DNA of 51,073 nucleotides from an uncultured Caryophanales bacterium (GCA_937958685.1 CALGNF010000082.1:1-51073), one strand, 5' to 3'. Counted from the stretch's first letter, positions 1 through 9,108 are shown. Made by a program: numbers and translations. The notes: generated by a model from the sequence alone, not told the origin.

Positions 1-262
1 TTTTTTCATGCAGAAAGGGGATTATTCCTATATGCAAACCCGCACAACGATATTGCGGGCCAGAAGTGTAGAGTTTTCATGGTTTGATATTTGTCGCCAT
101 CTAACCTTTCTACGATTACTAAACCGGTGGTTATCGGAGAAGAACTCCCGCTTGCCGAAGTGCGCGTATGCTTTTGGACTTCCGGGATATGCCGGTGAAG
201 GTGTTCGCAATGTGGAATTGCCCGGATTTTGACCGGCAAGGCCACAAAACGGAAACAAATGA
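1..262. other. left-end region without a supported gene
   Basis: No open frame here has a credible ribosome binding site or a recognisable protein. A short inverted repeat (CCCGCA/TGCGGG, about 39-59) is not followed by a T run, so it does not look like a terminator. The stretch ends in the promoter of the methyltransferase gene. Confidence 0.5.
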
Positions 263-268
263 TATAAT
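260..268 (+). promoter_or_regulatory. extended -10 promoter of the methyltransferase cluster
   Basis: The sequence TGA-TATAAT gives a perfect -10 (263-268) with the TGn extension. No good -35 lies 17 bases upstream. It is about 40 bases before the start codon at 309, with GGAGGCG as ribosome binding site between them. Confidence 0.55.
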
Positions 269-308
269 TATAGACAGATAGACAAGGAATGACGGAGGCG
301 ATCCATCG

Positions 309-1055
309 ATGAGTATGATGTATGATGAGCTGGCATATCTGGAACACGTGATCGCCACGCCGGAGGCATATGCGAAAGACTCGGAAATCATTGTTTCCGC
401 CATCAGGAAAACCAATCCCAAAGCCAGGACAATGCTCCATTTGGCAAGCGGCGCCGGCATCAACGATTTTCATTTCAAGAAGCATTTTCAGGTAACCGGG
501 CTTGATCTGTCGCTTTCCATGATCCGGGAAGCCAAGAAACTCAATCCGGAAATCACCTATCACCACGGGGACATGACCGCCTTTTCCCTTAAGGAGCGTT
601 TCGATGTGGTTGTCATTCCGGATGCGATCATGCATATCGTCAAACACGATGATCTGGAAAGAATCTTTGCCTGCGCCGACAAGCACTTGAACAAACCGGG
701 AATCTTGGCCATCGTCTATCAACCCCGGGAAACCTATCGGGACAACAACTTTGTCTATTCGGGAAAAAACGACGAGTATGATGTCACCGTGTTTGAAAAC
801 AACCACCGTTTGAGGGTGAATCTTTATGAAGCCGTCATCACCTATGTCATCAGGCACCAAGGCATAACAAAAATCCATCATGACGTCTATGAGTTGGGGC
901 TTTTCACCACATCAGACTGGGAAGCTTTGTATAGACGGCATGGGTTCGCAACCGCAGTGATTCCCATGAACGACATTTACGATGAATATGTGCAAGATGG
1001 CGGCACCTACCCGTTGAATCTCCATATCGGCATCCGCACCAAAGACAAAACTTAG
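309..1055 (+). CDS. class I SAM-dependent methyltransferase
   Basis: This is a 248-residue cytosolic protein with the Rossmann-like methyltransferase fold. Motif I, LHLASGAG (residues 43-50), should bind S-adenosylmethionine. It is followed by the acidic strand end GLDLS near residue 64 and GDM near residue 88. The start at 309 has GGAGGCG upstream. The substrate cannot be read from the sequence; relatives act on small molecules, proteins or RNA. It is the first gene of a tightly packed group with the alkyltransferase-like gene 10 bases downstream. Family is well supported, function is not. Confidence 0.8.
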   Translation: MSMMYDELAYLEHVIATPEAYAKDSEIIVSAIRKTNPKARTMLHLASGAGINDFHFKKHFQVTGLDLSLSMIREAKKLNPEITYHHGDMTAFSLKERFDVVVIPDAIMHIVKHDDLERIFACADKHLNKPGILAIVYQPRETYRDNNFVYSGKNDEYDVTVFENNHRLRVNLYEAVITYVIRHQGITKIHHDVYELGLFTTSDWEALYRRHGFATAVIPMNDIYDEYVQDGGTYPLNLHIGIRTKDKT

Positions 1056-1065
1056 GGGGAGTAAA

Positions 1066-1365
1066 ATGACGGAATTCACCAGGGAAGTCATCACCATCAT
1101 CAAAAACATCCCAAAAGGCAAAGTCATGACCTACGGACAGATCGCGGCTTGGGCCGGCAATCCGTGGGGAGCGCGCCAGATTTCCAGGATTCTGAATTCG
1201 CTGAGCGCTCCCCATCAACTCCCCTGGCACCGCGTCGTGAACGCCAAAGGCGGCATCAGCCTTTCGGACGAAGGCGGTTTGGAACAAGCTCAAAGACTGA
1301 TCGATGAGGGCGTTGAAGTCAATGACTTCACTGTCGATTTGACCAAGTATCGCCATGAACCATAA
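1066..1365 (+). CDS. alkyltransferase-like protein (ATL), DNA damage flagging
   Basis: This 99-residue protein has the DNA-binding and active-site region of O6-methylguanine-DNA methyltransferase: a winged helix with GKVMTYGQIA (18-27) and the arginine-finger region GARQISRIL. The catalytic cysteine of the PCHR motif is replaced by tryptophan (PWHRVV, W54). That is the mark of ATL proteins (YbaZ/Atl1 family). They bind O6-alkylguanine without repairing it and hand the lesion to nucleotide excision repair. The length fits ATL proteins, which lack the N-terminal domain of Ogt. The ribosome binding site is GGGGGAG. Confidence 0.9.
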   Translation: MTEFTREVITIIKNIPKGKVMTYGQIAAWAGNPWGARQISRILNSLSAPHQLPWHRVVNAKGGISLSDEGGLEQAQRLIDEGVEVNDFTVDLTKYRHEP

Positions 1366-1391
1366 ACCTACCGACCAAGGAGGAGCAACGC

Positions 1392-1949
1392 ATGAATTCA
1401 CTGATTCTTGATCTGGCCGGGCGTTTCTCGGCCGCCGGCCTGACATGGGCTTATGGCGGTTCCTTGACGCTCAGCCGGCACGGCATCGATGTCAGGGTCA
1501 ACGATCTCGATTTGTTCGTCGAGCCAAACGATTTCGCGGCGGCGACGGCGATTCTTGAGACCATGGGTCAACCTGTGAACGTCATGGCTCATCCCCGGTT
1601 CCAGTCGCAGAAATATCAGAAATACATCATCAAGGGCATTGAGGTCGACGTGATGGCGGGACTGATGATCATGACGGCGGCCGGCGCCTACGTTTATCCC
1701 TTTGACAAGGCCTCCATCACCAAAAGGGATGTCTTCGCCAGAGGCAGCGTCAATTACACCAGCGTAGAGGATTGGTATGTGCTTTATTTGCTTCTCGACC
1801 GCCATGAGGACAAGGAAAAAATCAAGGCGATTGTCGAATACCTGCATATCAACGGCGTCGTCCATAGGGCGCTTCTCAAACGAACCTTGGCGGAAGCACC
1901 CGCAATGATCAAAGACACAGTCAGGCAAAGTCTTGGCGCCATTATCTAG
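1392..1949 (+). CDS. nucleotidyltransferase-fold protein
   Basis: The 185-residue protein shows the nucleotidyltransferase superfamily pattern: GGS (22-24), then DLD (38-40) and a third acidic strand EVDVM (84-88). These would bind metal and a nucleoside triphosphate. Similar domains occur in MNT/AbiEii-like proteins and in stand-alone transferases of unknown target. No toxin or antitoxin partner is next to it, so a toxin role is not supported. The ribosome binding site is AAGGAGGAGC before ATG 1392. Confidence 0.6.
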   Translation: MNSLILDLAGRFSAAGLTWAYGGSLTLSRHGIDVRVNDLDLFVEPNDFAAATAILETMGQPVNVMAHPRFQSQKYQKYIIKGIEVDVMAGLMIMTAAGAYVYPFDKASITKRDVFARGSVNYTSVEDWYVLYLLLDRHEDKEKIKAIVEYLHINGVVHRALLKRTLAEAPAMIKDTVRQSLGAII

Positions 1950-1978
1950 TGAATTTATAAGGAAAAAGGTGACACACC

Positions 1979-2701
1979 TTGATAAACCGATACAAGAAAA
2001 GCGATGAGACATCCTATGCTCTGGGAACATCCCTGACGGTCGAACTCTTCAAAAACAGACCCGATCAGGTAAAGACGGTCTATATCCATCCGGAGAGCAT
2101 CAAGAATGATGTGTTTCGGTGGTTGGAACGGGAATGTACAAGCAGAAGAATTCCCTTCATCGAAAACGACAGGGTTTTCCGCAAATTGTCGGAGAAAGAA
2201 AATTGCTACACGATCGGGGTTTTCGCCAAATATGAAGCCGAGATCGCCCCTGATAAAAGCCATTTGGTGTTGGTCAACCCCGGAAACGCCGGAAACCTGG
2301 GCACGATCATCAGATCAATGGTCGGATTCGGCATCAACGATCTTGCAATCATCGCTCCAGGAGCCGATGTGTTCGATCCCAAGACGGTACGCGCCTCGAT
2401 GGGGGCGGTGTTTCAACTTTGCTTCACCTACTATCAGAAGCTCGAAGAATACCTGGCCACCATCAATCCCAGACCACTCTACCCTTTCATGCTCAAAGGC
2501 GAAAACATTCTCGGGGATGCATGTTATCCCGAAATCTTCAGTCTCGTTTTTGGCAATGAAGCCACCGGACTTCCCGATTCCTATCTGAAGGCGGGAGATG
2601 CGATCAGGATCAACCAGGAAAATACGATCGACAGTCTCAGCCTGCCGATCGCCGTCAGCATCGCCTTGTATGAGTTCACAAAATCCCGAATCAAACGTTG
2701 A
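1979..2701 (+). CDS. TrmH/SpoU-family RNA 2'-O-methyltransferase
   Basis: The 240-residue protein has an N-terminal RNA-binding domain (to about residue 80) and a C-terminal SPOUT methyltransferase domain. All three SPOUT motifs are present: NPGNAGNLGTIIR, then SLVFGNEATGLP, then IDSLSLPIAVSIALYE. The knotted fold binds SAM and methylates a ribose in tRNA or rRNA. The likely start is TTG at 1979, preceded by AAGGAAAAAGG. The exact RNA target is not readable. A non-coding gap of about 230 bases follows. Confidence 0.85.
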   Translation: MINRYKKSDETSYALGTSLTVELFKNRPDQVKTVYIHPESIKNDVFRWLERECTSRRIPFIENDRVFRKLSEKENCYTIGVFAKYEAEIAPDKSHLVLVNPGNAGNLGTIIRSMVGFGINDLAIIAPGADVFDPKTVRASMGAVFQLCFTYYQKLEEYLATINPRPLYPFMLKGENILGDACYPEIFSLVFGNEATGLPDSYLKAGDAIRINQENTIDSLSLPIAVSIALYEFTKSRIKR

Positions 2702-2840
2702 CAAATGATGCGCCAGCGTCAGTTTTTGGTGTTTTGCGGCGGAGCGATCGTCTTTCGTTTATTATTTGTGGCAAGTCGTCTATCTATAACAAAGATAACA
2801 TAATAATCGCCAATAATGAGGACAGATTGATTTTCGGCTG

Positions 2841-2869
2841 TTGTCATTTATTTAAATAAATGATACACT
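2841..2869 (+). promoter_or_regulatory. promoter with a 20-bp palindromic operator in its spacer
   Basis: TTGTCA (2841-2846) and TACACT (2864-2869) are 17 bases apart. Bases 2844-2863 form a perfect inverted repeat with half-site TCATTTATTT and no central gap, so it covers the end of the -35 and the whole spacer. That is where a dimeric repressor would block RNA polymerase. It lies about 60-90 bases before the hexuronate operon. A second possible -10 (TATAAT, 2889-2894) has no clear -35. Confidence 0.6.
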
Positions 2870-2929
2870 TATGATAGACGGCATACGATATAATAGCCGA
2901 TATCTTGGCATTGAGCGTCAGGAGGAACA

Positions 2930-4390
2930 ATGGATAAACTTAAGGAACTGCTGGTTTCGGGGCTCGTCGCCTATCCGCAGTCATTTAACCAAACAGACGG
3001 ATTGGAAGTGTTCATGGTCAAGGAAAACCATAAAGATGTGCTGATCGTCCTCGGTGAGAAACGTCTGTTGTTCAAGGGGGAAGATCATGCGGGTGGCATC
3101 CCTTTTGTCAAGGCGCCCCTCGTCCATGAAAACGCCGATTTGTTGCGAAAACTGTTCCCCTTCACCAAACCGGTTCCGGTTCTGCGACAAAAGCGCAGTT
3201 TCGGTGTCGGTGACAGGCTTGGCATTGCCTGTCCGGGACACATCCGCGTTTTCAAGGAATACGACGCCTACCCGGTGTTCGCCCAGCAATCGATCAGGGA
3301 ATTGAACCTGACCGACAGAACCTACGCCGACGTTCTCGACGCGGCCACGTTCGCCGTTTTCAGGGATGGTTACAAAGGCGGTTTCGGCGCCGATGGCGAC
3401 CATCTGAAGAAACGCGAGGAGATCGAGTACGCCCTTGGCCTCGGATTCACGATGATCACCCTGGATTGCAGCGAACACATCCGCAACGACGTGATCCAAA
3501 TGTCGGCACGCGAAGTCAAGAAGGCAAGCACAATCGCCAAAGAGACCAAAGACCGCTATTTGAACAAGCGCTTTGAGATCGAAGGCGTCGAGATCATCTT
3601 TGATGAAGAGACCCTGATGCGTGCGCATCTCATCTACGACAAGGCCATCAACTTCGCTACGGCTATTTATAAGGAATACTTCCTGGACAAAAAGGCAAAC
3701 GCCGATTTCGAGGTGTCGATCGATGAGACGATGACGCCGACCGAACCGGCTCAGCATTTCTATGTGGCGAGCGAACTTGTCCACAACGGCGTCAAGATCG
3801 ACACCATGGCACCAAGATTTTGCGGCGAGTTTCAAAAAGGCGTCGATTACATCGGCGACATTGGCCAATTCGAGAAAGAAATCGCGATTCACGCGAAAAT
3901 CGCCAGACATTTCGGTTACAAGCTCAGTATCCATTCGGGATCGGACAAATTCTCCGTCTTCCCGCTGATCGGCAAGTATACAAACGGTAATTTCCATGTC
4001 AAGACCGCCGGAACGAACTGGCTGGAGGCGATGCGAACGGTCGCATCATGTGATCCCGCGCTCTATCGGGAAGTCCACAAATACGCCTTGTCGATGTTCG
4101 CGGAAGCCAAGAAATATTACCATGTGACCACCGACCTCAGCAAGATTCCCGATGTCGATAATCTGACGGATCATGAATTGGTCGATCTCTTGACCCAGAA
4201 TGACGCACGCCAGTTGATCCACATCACCTACGGATTCATCCTCAATGCCAAGGGCGAACGGGGTAATTACCGCTTCAAGGATAGGTTGTATCGTCTCTGG
4301 CGCGAACAGGAAGACATCTATTCGGAAATGCTCTACCGCCATATCGGCAAACATCTGGCGTTGCTCTATTCGGGATTTTCCCAGCGCTGA
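2930..4390 (+). CDS. uxaE: D-tagaturonate 3-epimerase, UxaE type
   Basis: The 486-residue protein matches the tagaturonate-fructuronate epimerase family described in Thermotoga (UxaE). Family blocks seen are SFGVGDRLG (90-98), GFGADGDHLK (151-160) and a later HSGSDKFSVFPLIGKYT block. The enzyme interconverts D-tagaturonate and D-fructuronate in the cytosol, so galacturonate-derived and glucuronate-derived flux meet. The ribosome binding site is AGGAGG, 6 bases before ATG. It is the first gene of a six-gene operon that goes on with a kinase, Gnd, a mannonate oxidoreductase and a LarA-family protein. Confidence 0.85.
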   Translation: MDKLKELLVSGLVAYPQSFNQTDGLEVFMVKENHKDVLIVLGEKRLLFKGEDHAGGIPFVKAPLVHENADLLRKLFPFTKPVPVLRQKRSFGVGDRLGIACPGHIRVFKEYDAYPVFAQQSIRELNLTDRTYADVLDAATFAVFRDGYKGGFGADGDHLKKREEIEYALGLGFTMITLDCSEHIRNDVIQMSAREVKKASTIAKETKDRYLNKRFEIEGVEIIFDEETLMRAHLIYDKAINFATAIYKEYFLDKKANADFEVSIDETMTPTEPAQHFYVASELVHNGVKIDTMAPRFCGEFQKGVDYIGDIGQFEKEIAIHAKIARHFGYKLSIHSGSDKFSVFPLIGKYTNGNFHVKTAGTNWLEAMRTVASCDPALYREVHKYALSMFAEAKKYYHVTTDLSKIPDVDNLTDHELVDLLTQNDARQLIHITYGFILNAKGERGNYRFKDRLYRLWREQEDIYSEMLYRHIGKHLALLYSGFSQR

Positions 4391-4405
4391 CGGAGGCTCA
4401 AGGAT

Positions 4406-5479
4406 ATGAAATTCAAAGAAAACGCAAAATACGATCTCATAGCTCCCACGAGCATGGGCGTGAGAATCACCCCGCTTGACAGACAACCGGTCCACATCAG
4501 CAACCACTACTATCTGCAGGCGACCAGCGCCGAGAGCAATGTTCTCAGCATCGCCGCCGCTTTGGGTCTGAGGACAAAAGTGCTGACCACTTTTGTCAAG
4601 GGCAGTCCGATCGCCGCGCTCATCAAGGCCGATCTCGGCAAAAGACACATCGAATACGAAGGCAAGGAAGTCGGCCAGGGCGGGCCATGGGGCTATCGAC
4701 ACCAGTTCAACATCACCGATTCCGGTTACGGTCTGCGCGCTCCGCGCGTTCACAATGACCGCGCCGGGGAAGTCGGCCGGACTTTGAGCATCGCTGATTT
4801 TGACATTGAGCGGATCTTTGGCAAGGATGGCGTCAGACTGCTTCATCTTTCGGGGCTGATCGCCGCATTGTCGGAAGCAACGGGACGATTCTGTCTGGAG
4901 TTGGCCAAGGTGGCCAAGGCGCACGGAACCATCATCGCTTTCGATCTCAACTACCGGGCCTCGTTTTGGAAAAACCGCGAGCCGGAACTCAGACACATCT
5001 TCCGTGAGATCGCCGCGGTCACGGATATCTTGATCGGCAACGAGGAAGATTTCCAATTGGCTTTGGGCGTCAAGGGTCCGGAAGCCGGCGGCAAGAACCT
5101 CGCCGATGAAATCGCAAGCTTTCAAGGAATGATCATGAATGTCCGCAAGGAATTTCCCGGAACAAGCGTTTACGCGACGACATTGAGACAAGTGCAAAGC
5201 GCCAACGACCATTTTTGGGGCGCGATCACCTTGGCTGGCGAGGATTGGAAGATCATCGATCCCCGACCGATCGGCGTTTTGGATCGGATCGGCGGCGGCG
5301 ACGCCTTTGTCGGCGGCTTGCTCTACGGCCTGCTCAAAGGTTGGGATCTCGGCAAATGCACGGAGTTCGGCTGGGCATCCGGAGCCCTCGTGACCACGCT
5401 GCTCGACGATTTCGGCCAACCCGCCGACGAGGAGCAGATCTGGAGCATTTGGGAAGGCAACGCCAGGGTCCGCCGCTAA
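4406..5479 (+). CDS. PfkB-family sugar acid kinase (KDG kinase or gluconokinase)
   Basis: The 357-residue ribokinase/PfkB protein has the C-terminal signature RIGGGDAFVGG, with catalytic base D299 in GGGD (296-299), and an FDLNYR strand typical of KdgK-like enzymes. By similarity the usual label is 2-keto-3-deoxygluconate kinase. In this operon no mannonate dehydratase or KDPG aldolase is present, while 6-phosphogluconate dehydrogenase follows directly. Gluconate is therefore a reasonable alternative substrate. It starts 15 bases after uxaE. Family is certain; substrate is inferred and open. Confidence 0.75.
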   Translation: MKFKENAKYDLIAPTSMGVRITPLDRQPVHISNHYYLQATSAESNVLSIAAALGLRTKVLTTFVKGSPIAALIKADLGKRHIEYEGKEVGQGGPWGYRHQFNITDSGYGLRAPRVHNDRAGEVGRTLSIADFDIERIFGKDGVRLLHLSGLIAALSEATGRFCLELAKVAKAHGTIIAFDLNYRASFWKNREPELRHIFREIAAVTDILIGNEEDFQLALGVKGPEAGGKNLADEIASFQGMIMNVRKEFPGTSVYATTLRQVQSANDHFWGAITLAGEDWKIIDPRPIGVLDRIGGGDAFVGGLLYGLLKGWDLGKCTEFGWASGALVTTLLDDFGQPADEEQIWSIWEGNARVRR

Positions 5480-5503
5480 AGGCGGGTTCTTGTTGGAGGA
5501 ACG

Positions 5504-6958
5504 ATGATGAACTATTCTGACATCGGCATGATCGGACTCGCCGTGATGGGCGAGAATCTGGTCATGAACATGGCATCCAAAGGCTTTCGGGTATCGGGAT
5601 ACGATATCGACAGACAACGCGTCGACGCTTTTGCATCAGGCCGGGCCAAAGGTCAACAGATTGAGTTATTCAAAACCCTGCCGGAATTCGTGCAAAGCCT
5701 CAAACGGCCGCGGATTGTCATGATGATGATCAAGGCCGGCAGTCCCGTCGATCAGGTCATTGAAAAATTGATACCGTTGCTCGATCAAGGCGATTGCATC
5801 GTCGATGGCGGCAATTCACATTTCCCCGATACCGCCAGAAGGACAACCTACGTTGAGAGCAAGGGCTTTCTCTATGTCGGCACCGGCGTTTCCGGCGGTG
5901 AAGAAGGGGCATTGCTCGGACCATCGATCATGCCCGGAGGTTCTCCGGCGGCTTGGGGGATCGTGAAGCCGATCCTGCAGGCGATCAGCGCCAAAGTCGA
6001 AGATGGCAGCGCGTGTTGCGAATGGGTAGGCGAAGGCGGAGCCGGTCATTTTGTGAAGATGGTTCACAACGGGATCGAATATGGCGATATCCAGTTGATC
6101 ACGGAAGTATACCATTTGCTTAAAGATATCGGGAAACTCACATACGCAGAAATGCAGGCGGTCTTCGCCGATTGGAACAAAAGCGAGCTCGAAAGCTATC
6201 TGATCGAAATCACCGCCGACATCCTCGGCTTCAACGACGAGGACGGCACACCCCTCGTCGAGAAGATCCTGGACACCGCCGGCCAGAAAGGCACGGGCAA
6301 ATGGACGGGCATCAGCTCGATGGAGGAAGGCGTTCCCCTGACTTTGATCGGCGAGGCCGTCTACGCCCGCTGTCTCTCGGCGATGAAGGACGAAAGGGTC
6401 GAGGCCGCCAAGCGCTTTTCCAAGCCGAAGCCGGCCGCGATCAGGGACAAACAGAAACTGATCGAAGATTTGCGCCAGGCGCTTTATGCGGCGAAAATCA
6501 TCTCCTATGCCCAGGGATACGCGCTGATGAGGGCGGCGGCAGCGACCTATGGCTGGAATCTCAACTACGGGGGCATCGCGCTCATGTGGCGAGGCGGCTG
6601 CATCATCCGGTCTGTCTTTTTGGGGAAAATCAAGGAAGCCTTCGACAACGACCCTGCCTTGGCGAATCTGCTGATGGCGCCATATTTCCAAGAAACGATC
6701 GCCAAACTTGTGCCTAGTTGGCGGCGGGTCGTGGGCATCGCGGTTAAAAACGGGATTCCCACGCCGGCATTGATGGCGGGACTGAGCTACTTCGACGGCT
6801 ACACGACCGATCGGCTGCCGGCAAATCTTTTACAGGCGATGCGCGATTATTTCGGCGCCCACACCTATGAGCGGATCGACCAACCGCGAGGCACGCATTT
6901 CCATACGAACTGGACAGGTCGCGGCGGCGAGACATCGTCGACGACCTATAACGCATAA
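5504..6958 (+). CDS. gnd: 6-phosphogluconate dehydrogenase, decarboxylating
   Basis: The 484-residue enzyme converts 6-phosphogluconate to ribulose-5-phosphate and CO2 with reduction of NAD(P)+. Visible features are the Rossmann start GLAVMGENL (11-19), the substrate loop VSGGEEGA (129-136) and the catalytic helix GHFVKMVHNGIEYGD (181-195, K185). The C-terminal block HTNWTGRGG is also intact, and the length is standard. Its place inside a hexuronate operon rather than with zwf suggests that 6-phosphogluconate is made here from uronates. The ribosome binding site is TTGGAGGAACG. Confidence 0.95.
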   Translation: MMNYSDIGMIGLAVMGENLVMNMASKGFRVSGYDIDRQRVDAFASGRAKGQQIELFKTLPEFVQSLKRPRIVMMMIKAGSPVDQVIEKLIPLLDQGDCIVDGGNSHFPDTARRTTYVESKGFLYVGTGVSGGEEGALLGPSIMPGGSPAAWGIVKPILQAISAKVEDGSACCEWVGEGGAGHFVKMVHNGIEYGDIQLITEVYHLLKDIGKLTYAEMQAVFADWNKSELESYLIEITADILGFNDEDGTPLVEKILDTAGQKGTGKWTGISSMEEGVPLTLIGEAVYARCLSAMKDERVEAAKRFSKPKPAAIRDKQKLIEDLRQALYAAKIISYAQGYALMRAAAATYGWNLNYGGIALMWRGGCIIRSVFLGKIKEAFDNDPALANLLMAPYFQETIAKLVPSWRRVVGIAVKNGIPTPALMAGLSYFDGYTTDRLPANLLQAMRDYFGAHTYERIDQPRGTHFHTNWTGRGGETSSTTYNA

Positions 6959-6978
6959 TCATTGTTGGAGGTTAGCAG

Positions 6979-7830
6979 ATGAAGATTCCCTTTAGCGTAA
7001 ATCTCAAAGGCAAAGTCGTCGTCGTCACCGGTGGCGCCGGCGTGCTCTGCAGTTACTTCGCCAGGGCGATAGCCGAAAACGGAGCGAAAGTGGCGATCCT
7101 CGATCTATACGAGGACAAGGCTCAGGCCATCGCCGATGAGATCATCAAAAACGGTCACGAAGCCTTCGGCGTCAAAGCCGACGTCCTTGACCGGACGAGC
7201 ATCGAAGCGGCTCATCAGCGGGTGTTGGCAAAATACGGCAAGTGCGACATCCTGCTCAATGGAGCCGGCGGCAACAGTCCCAAGGCCACGACCGATGACG
7301 AGTTCTTTGCCAGGGAGAAATTCGCCTCCCCCAATCACAAAAGCTTCTTCGATTTGGATCTTGAGGGCTTCAATTTCGTCTTTGGCCTCAACTTCACCGG
7401 GACGCTCCTGCCGACCCAGGTGTTTGCGATCGATATGATCGACAGGCCGGGCTCGGTGATTCTCAACATCAGTTCGATGAACGCCTTCACCCCCTTAACC
7501 AAGATTCCCGCCTACAGCGCCGCCAAAGCCGCGGTCTCGAATTTCACCCAGTGGTTGGCCGTCCACTTCGCCAAAAGCGGCATCCGCGTCAACGCGATGG
7601 CGCCCGGGTTTTTCTCCACCGCCCAGAATGCTTCGCTGTTATGGAATCCGGATGGCACCGCGACCGCCAGGAGCGCCAAAATCCTGAACAACACGCCGAT
7701 GGGACGGTTTGGCGAGCCGGAAGAGCTGATCGGCACGCTATTGTGGCTGCTTGACAACGACGCGAGCGGGTTCGTCACCGGCGTCGTTGTGCCGGTAGAC
7801 GGCGGATTTTCGGCCTATTCCGGAGTCTGA
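6979..7830 (+). CDS. uxuB: SDR-family D-mannonate oxidoreductase (fructuronate reductase)
   Basis: The 283-residue short-chain dehydrogenase has the cofactor loop TGGAGVL (17-23), NISSMNAF (163-170) and the catalytic Y179-x3-K183. The long insert after NGAGGN and the block IPAYSAAKAAVSNFTQW are typical of the YjmF-like mannonate oxidoreductases, which reduce D-fructuronate to D-mannonate with NAD(P)H. It lies 20 bases after gnd, with GGAGG as ribosome binding site, and 6 bases before the LarA-family gene. Assignment rests on the SDR subgroup plus the operon; related sugar acids remain possible. Confidence 0.85.
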   Translation: MKIPFSVNLKGKVVVVTGGAGVLCSYFARAIAENGAKVAILDLYEDKAQAIADEIIKNGHEAFGVKADVLDRTSIEAAHQRVLAKYGKCDILLNGAGGNSPKATTDDEFFAREKFASPNHKSFFDLDLEGFNFVFGLNFTGTLLPTQVFAIDMIDRPGSVILNISSMNAFTPLTKIPAYSAAKAAVSNFTQWLAVHFAKSGIRVNAMAPGFFSTAQNASLLWNPDGTATARSAKILNNTPMGRFGEPEELIGTLLWLLDNDASGFVTGVVVPVDGGFSAYSGV

Positions 7831-7836
7831 CCGACC

Positions 7837-9102
7837 ATGAGGATCTTTCTGGAAGCCACTGATGGCCAAGGTCTCGGTCCCGAGGCGATCAAGCAAGCGC
7901 TAAAACAGTCGCTTGCAGGCAAGAAGTTGAGCAAGGTTTTGCTCGTGCCGCCCGATTTTACCCGGCTTCATTCCAACGCCGGGTTCATAACCAACGTCTA
8001 TTATCACCTTTTGAAAGACACTTGCGAGGTTGACATCCTTCCGGCGCTAGGTACGCACGAGGCCATGTCGAGGGCCGAATATGGCGAAATGTATGGCGAC
8101 ATCCCCTTCGAAAAGTTCATCTATCACAACTGGCGAGAGGACATTGTCGAGATTGGCAGGGTTCCCGCAGAATTCCTTGAGGAGATCACTGAGGGGCTGT
8201 GGCGCGAAGAGGTAGTCTGCGAGGTCAACCGGTTGATCATGGATGAAAGCTACGACTTGATCATCTCGATCGGCCAGGTCGTTCCCCACGAGGTTATCGG
8301 CATGGCCAACCATGCCAAAAACCTGTTTGTCGGTTGCGGCGGCAAGCGCGTGATCAACTCCTCCCATATGGTCGGCGCGGTCTTTGGCATGGAACGGATG
8401 ATGGGCAAAGACCACACACCGGTCCGGAAAATCCTCGACTACGCTATGGAACATTTTCTGAAAACCAGACCGGTATTGTTCGTTCTCACGGTGACGACGG
8501 CTCCCGCCGGCGTGATCAGGACCCACGGCCTCTTCGTCAGCGAAGAACGCCTCGCCTTGGAAAAGGCGATCGCCCTTTCCCAGAAAAAGAATATCGACTT
8601 TGTCGAAAAAGGCATCAAGAAATGCGTCGTCTATCTCGATCCCAAGGAGTTCAAAAGCACATGGCTGGGAAACAAGGCCGTGTACCGCACGCGGATGGCG
8701 ATCGCCGATGGCGGCGAACTGATCGTGCTCGCTCCCGGGGTGAGCAAGTTCGGCGAGGACAACACAATCGACAAGCTGATTCGTAAATACGGTTACTGCG
8801 GACGGTTGAAAGTCTTGGAGTTGTTTGCCAAAAACGAAGACCTGCGACAAAACATGGGGGCGGCCGCCCATCTGATCCACGGCTCGGCCGACGGCCGATT
8901 CACGATCAGTTATGCCGTGAAAAAGCTAACCCAGCAGGAGATCGCCGACGTTTATTTCCAACCCCTCGACTACGATGCGACCGTTAGCCGCTATGATCCC
9001 GCTAAACTTGAACCGGGCTGGAACCGCCTCGATGACGGGGAGGAGATCTACTTCATCCCCAATCCGGCCTTGGGACTCTGGATCGATAAGAACAGGTTCT
9101 GA
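7837..9102 (+). CDS. LarA-family nickel-dependent epimerase, probably gluconate/mannonate C2-epimerase
   Basis: The 421-residue protein belongs to the lactate racemase LarA superfamily, which uses a nickel-pincer nucleotide. It has PPDFTR (38-43) and GTHEAM (72-77). H151, K161 and H177 have the same spacing as H174, K184 and H200 of Lactobacillus LarA, where the lysine holds the cofactor. A characterised branch of the family (GntE) is, as I recall, a D-gluconate 2-epimerase. Position directly after mannonate oxidoreductase, with Gnd in the operon, favours that role. No larB, larC or larE lies in the window, so cofactor synthesis must be encoded elsewhere. Confidence 0.75.
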   Translation: MRIFLEATDGQGLGPEAIKQALKQSLAGKKLSKVLLVPPDFTRLHSNAGFITNVYYHLLKDTCEVDILPALGTHEAMSRAEYGEMYGDIPFEKFIYHNWREDIVEIGRVPAEFLEEITEGLWREEVVCEVNRLIMDESYDLIISIGQVVPHEVIGMANHAKNLFVGCGGKRVINSSHMVGAVFGMERMMGKDHTPVRKILDYAMEHFLKTRPVLFVLTVTTAPAGVIRTHGLFVSEERLALEKAIALSQKKNIDFVEKGIKKCVVYLDPKEFKSTWLGNKAVYRTRMAIADGGELIVLAPGVSKFGEDNTIDKLIRKYGYCGRLKVLELFAKNEDLRQNMGAAAHLIHGSADGRFTISYAVKKLTQQEIADVYFQPLDYDATVSRYDPAKLEPGWNRLDDGEEIYFIPNPALGLWIDKNRF

Positions 9103-9108
9103 TCATCA

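Noticed and set aside
1..12. The first 12 bases (TTTTTTCATGCA) are repeated at 9841-9852 after the hexuronate terminator
   Set aside because: The match is short and low in complexity, and the flanks differ, so it is probably chance or a common terminator tail.
1392..1949. Toxin-antitoxin system of the AbiEii/MNT type
   Set aside because: Only the nucleotidyltransferase-like gene is present. The neighbours are unrelated housekeeping-type genes and no antitoxin partner is seen.
4046..5617. A 523-codon open frame on the minus strand opposite uxaE, the PfkB kinase gene and gnd
   Set aside because: It lies antisense to three well-recognised enzymes, has no ribosome binding site and reads as low-similarity filler. 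Long antisense frames are common here because of the codon bias.
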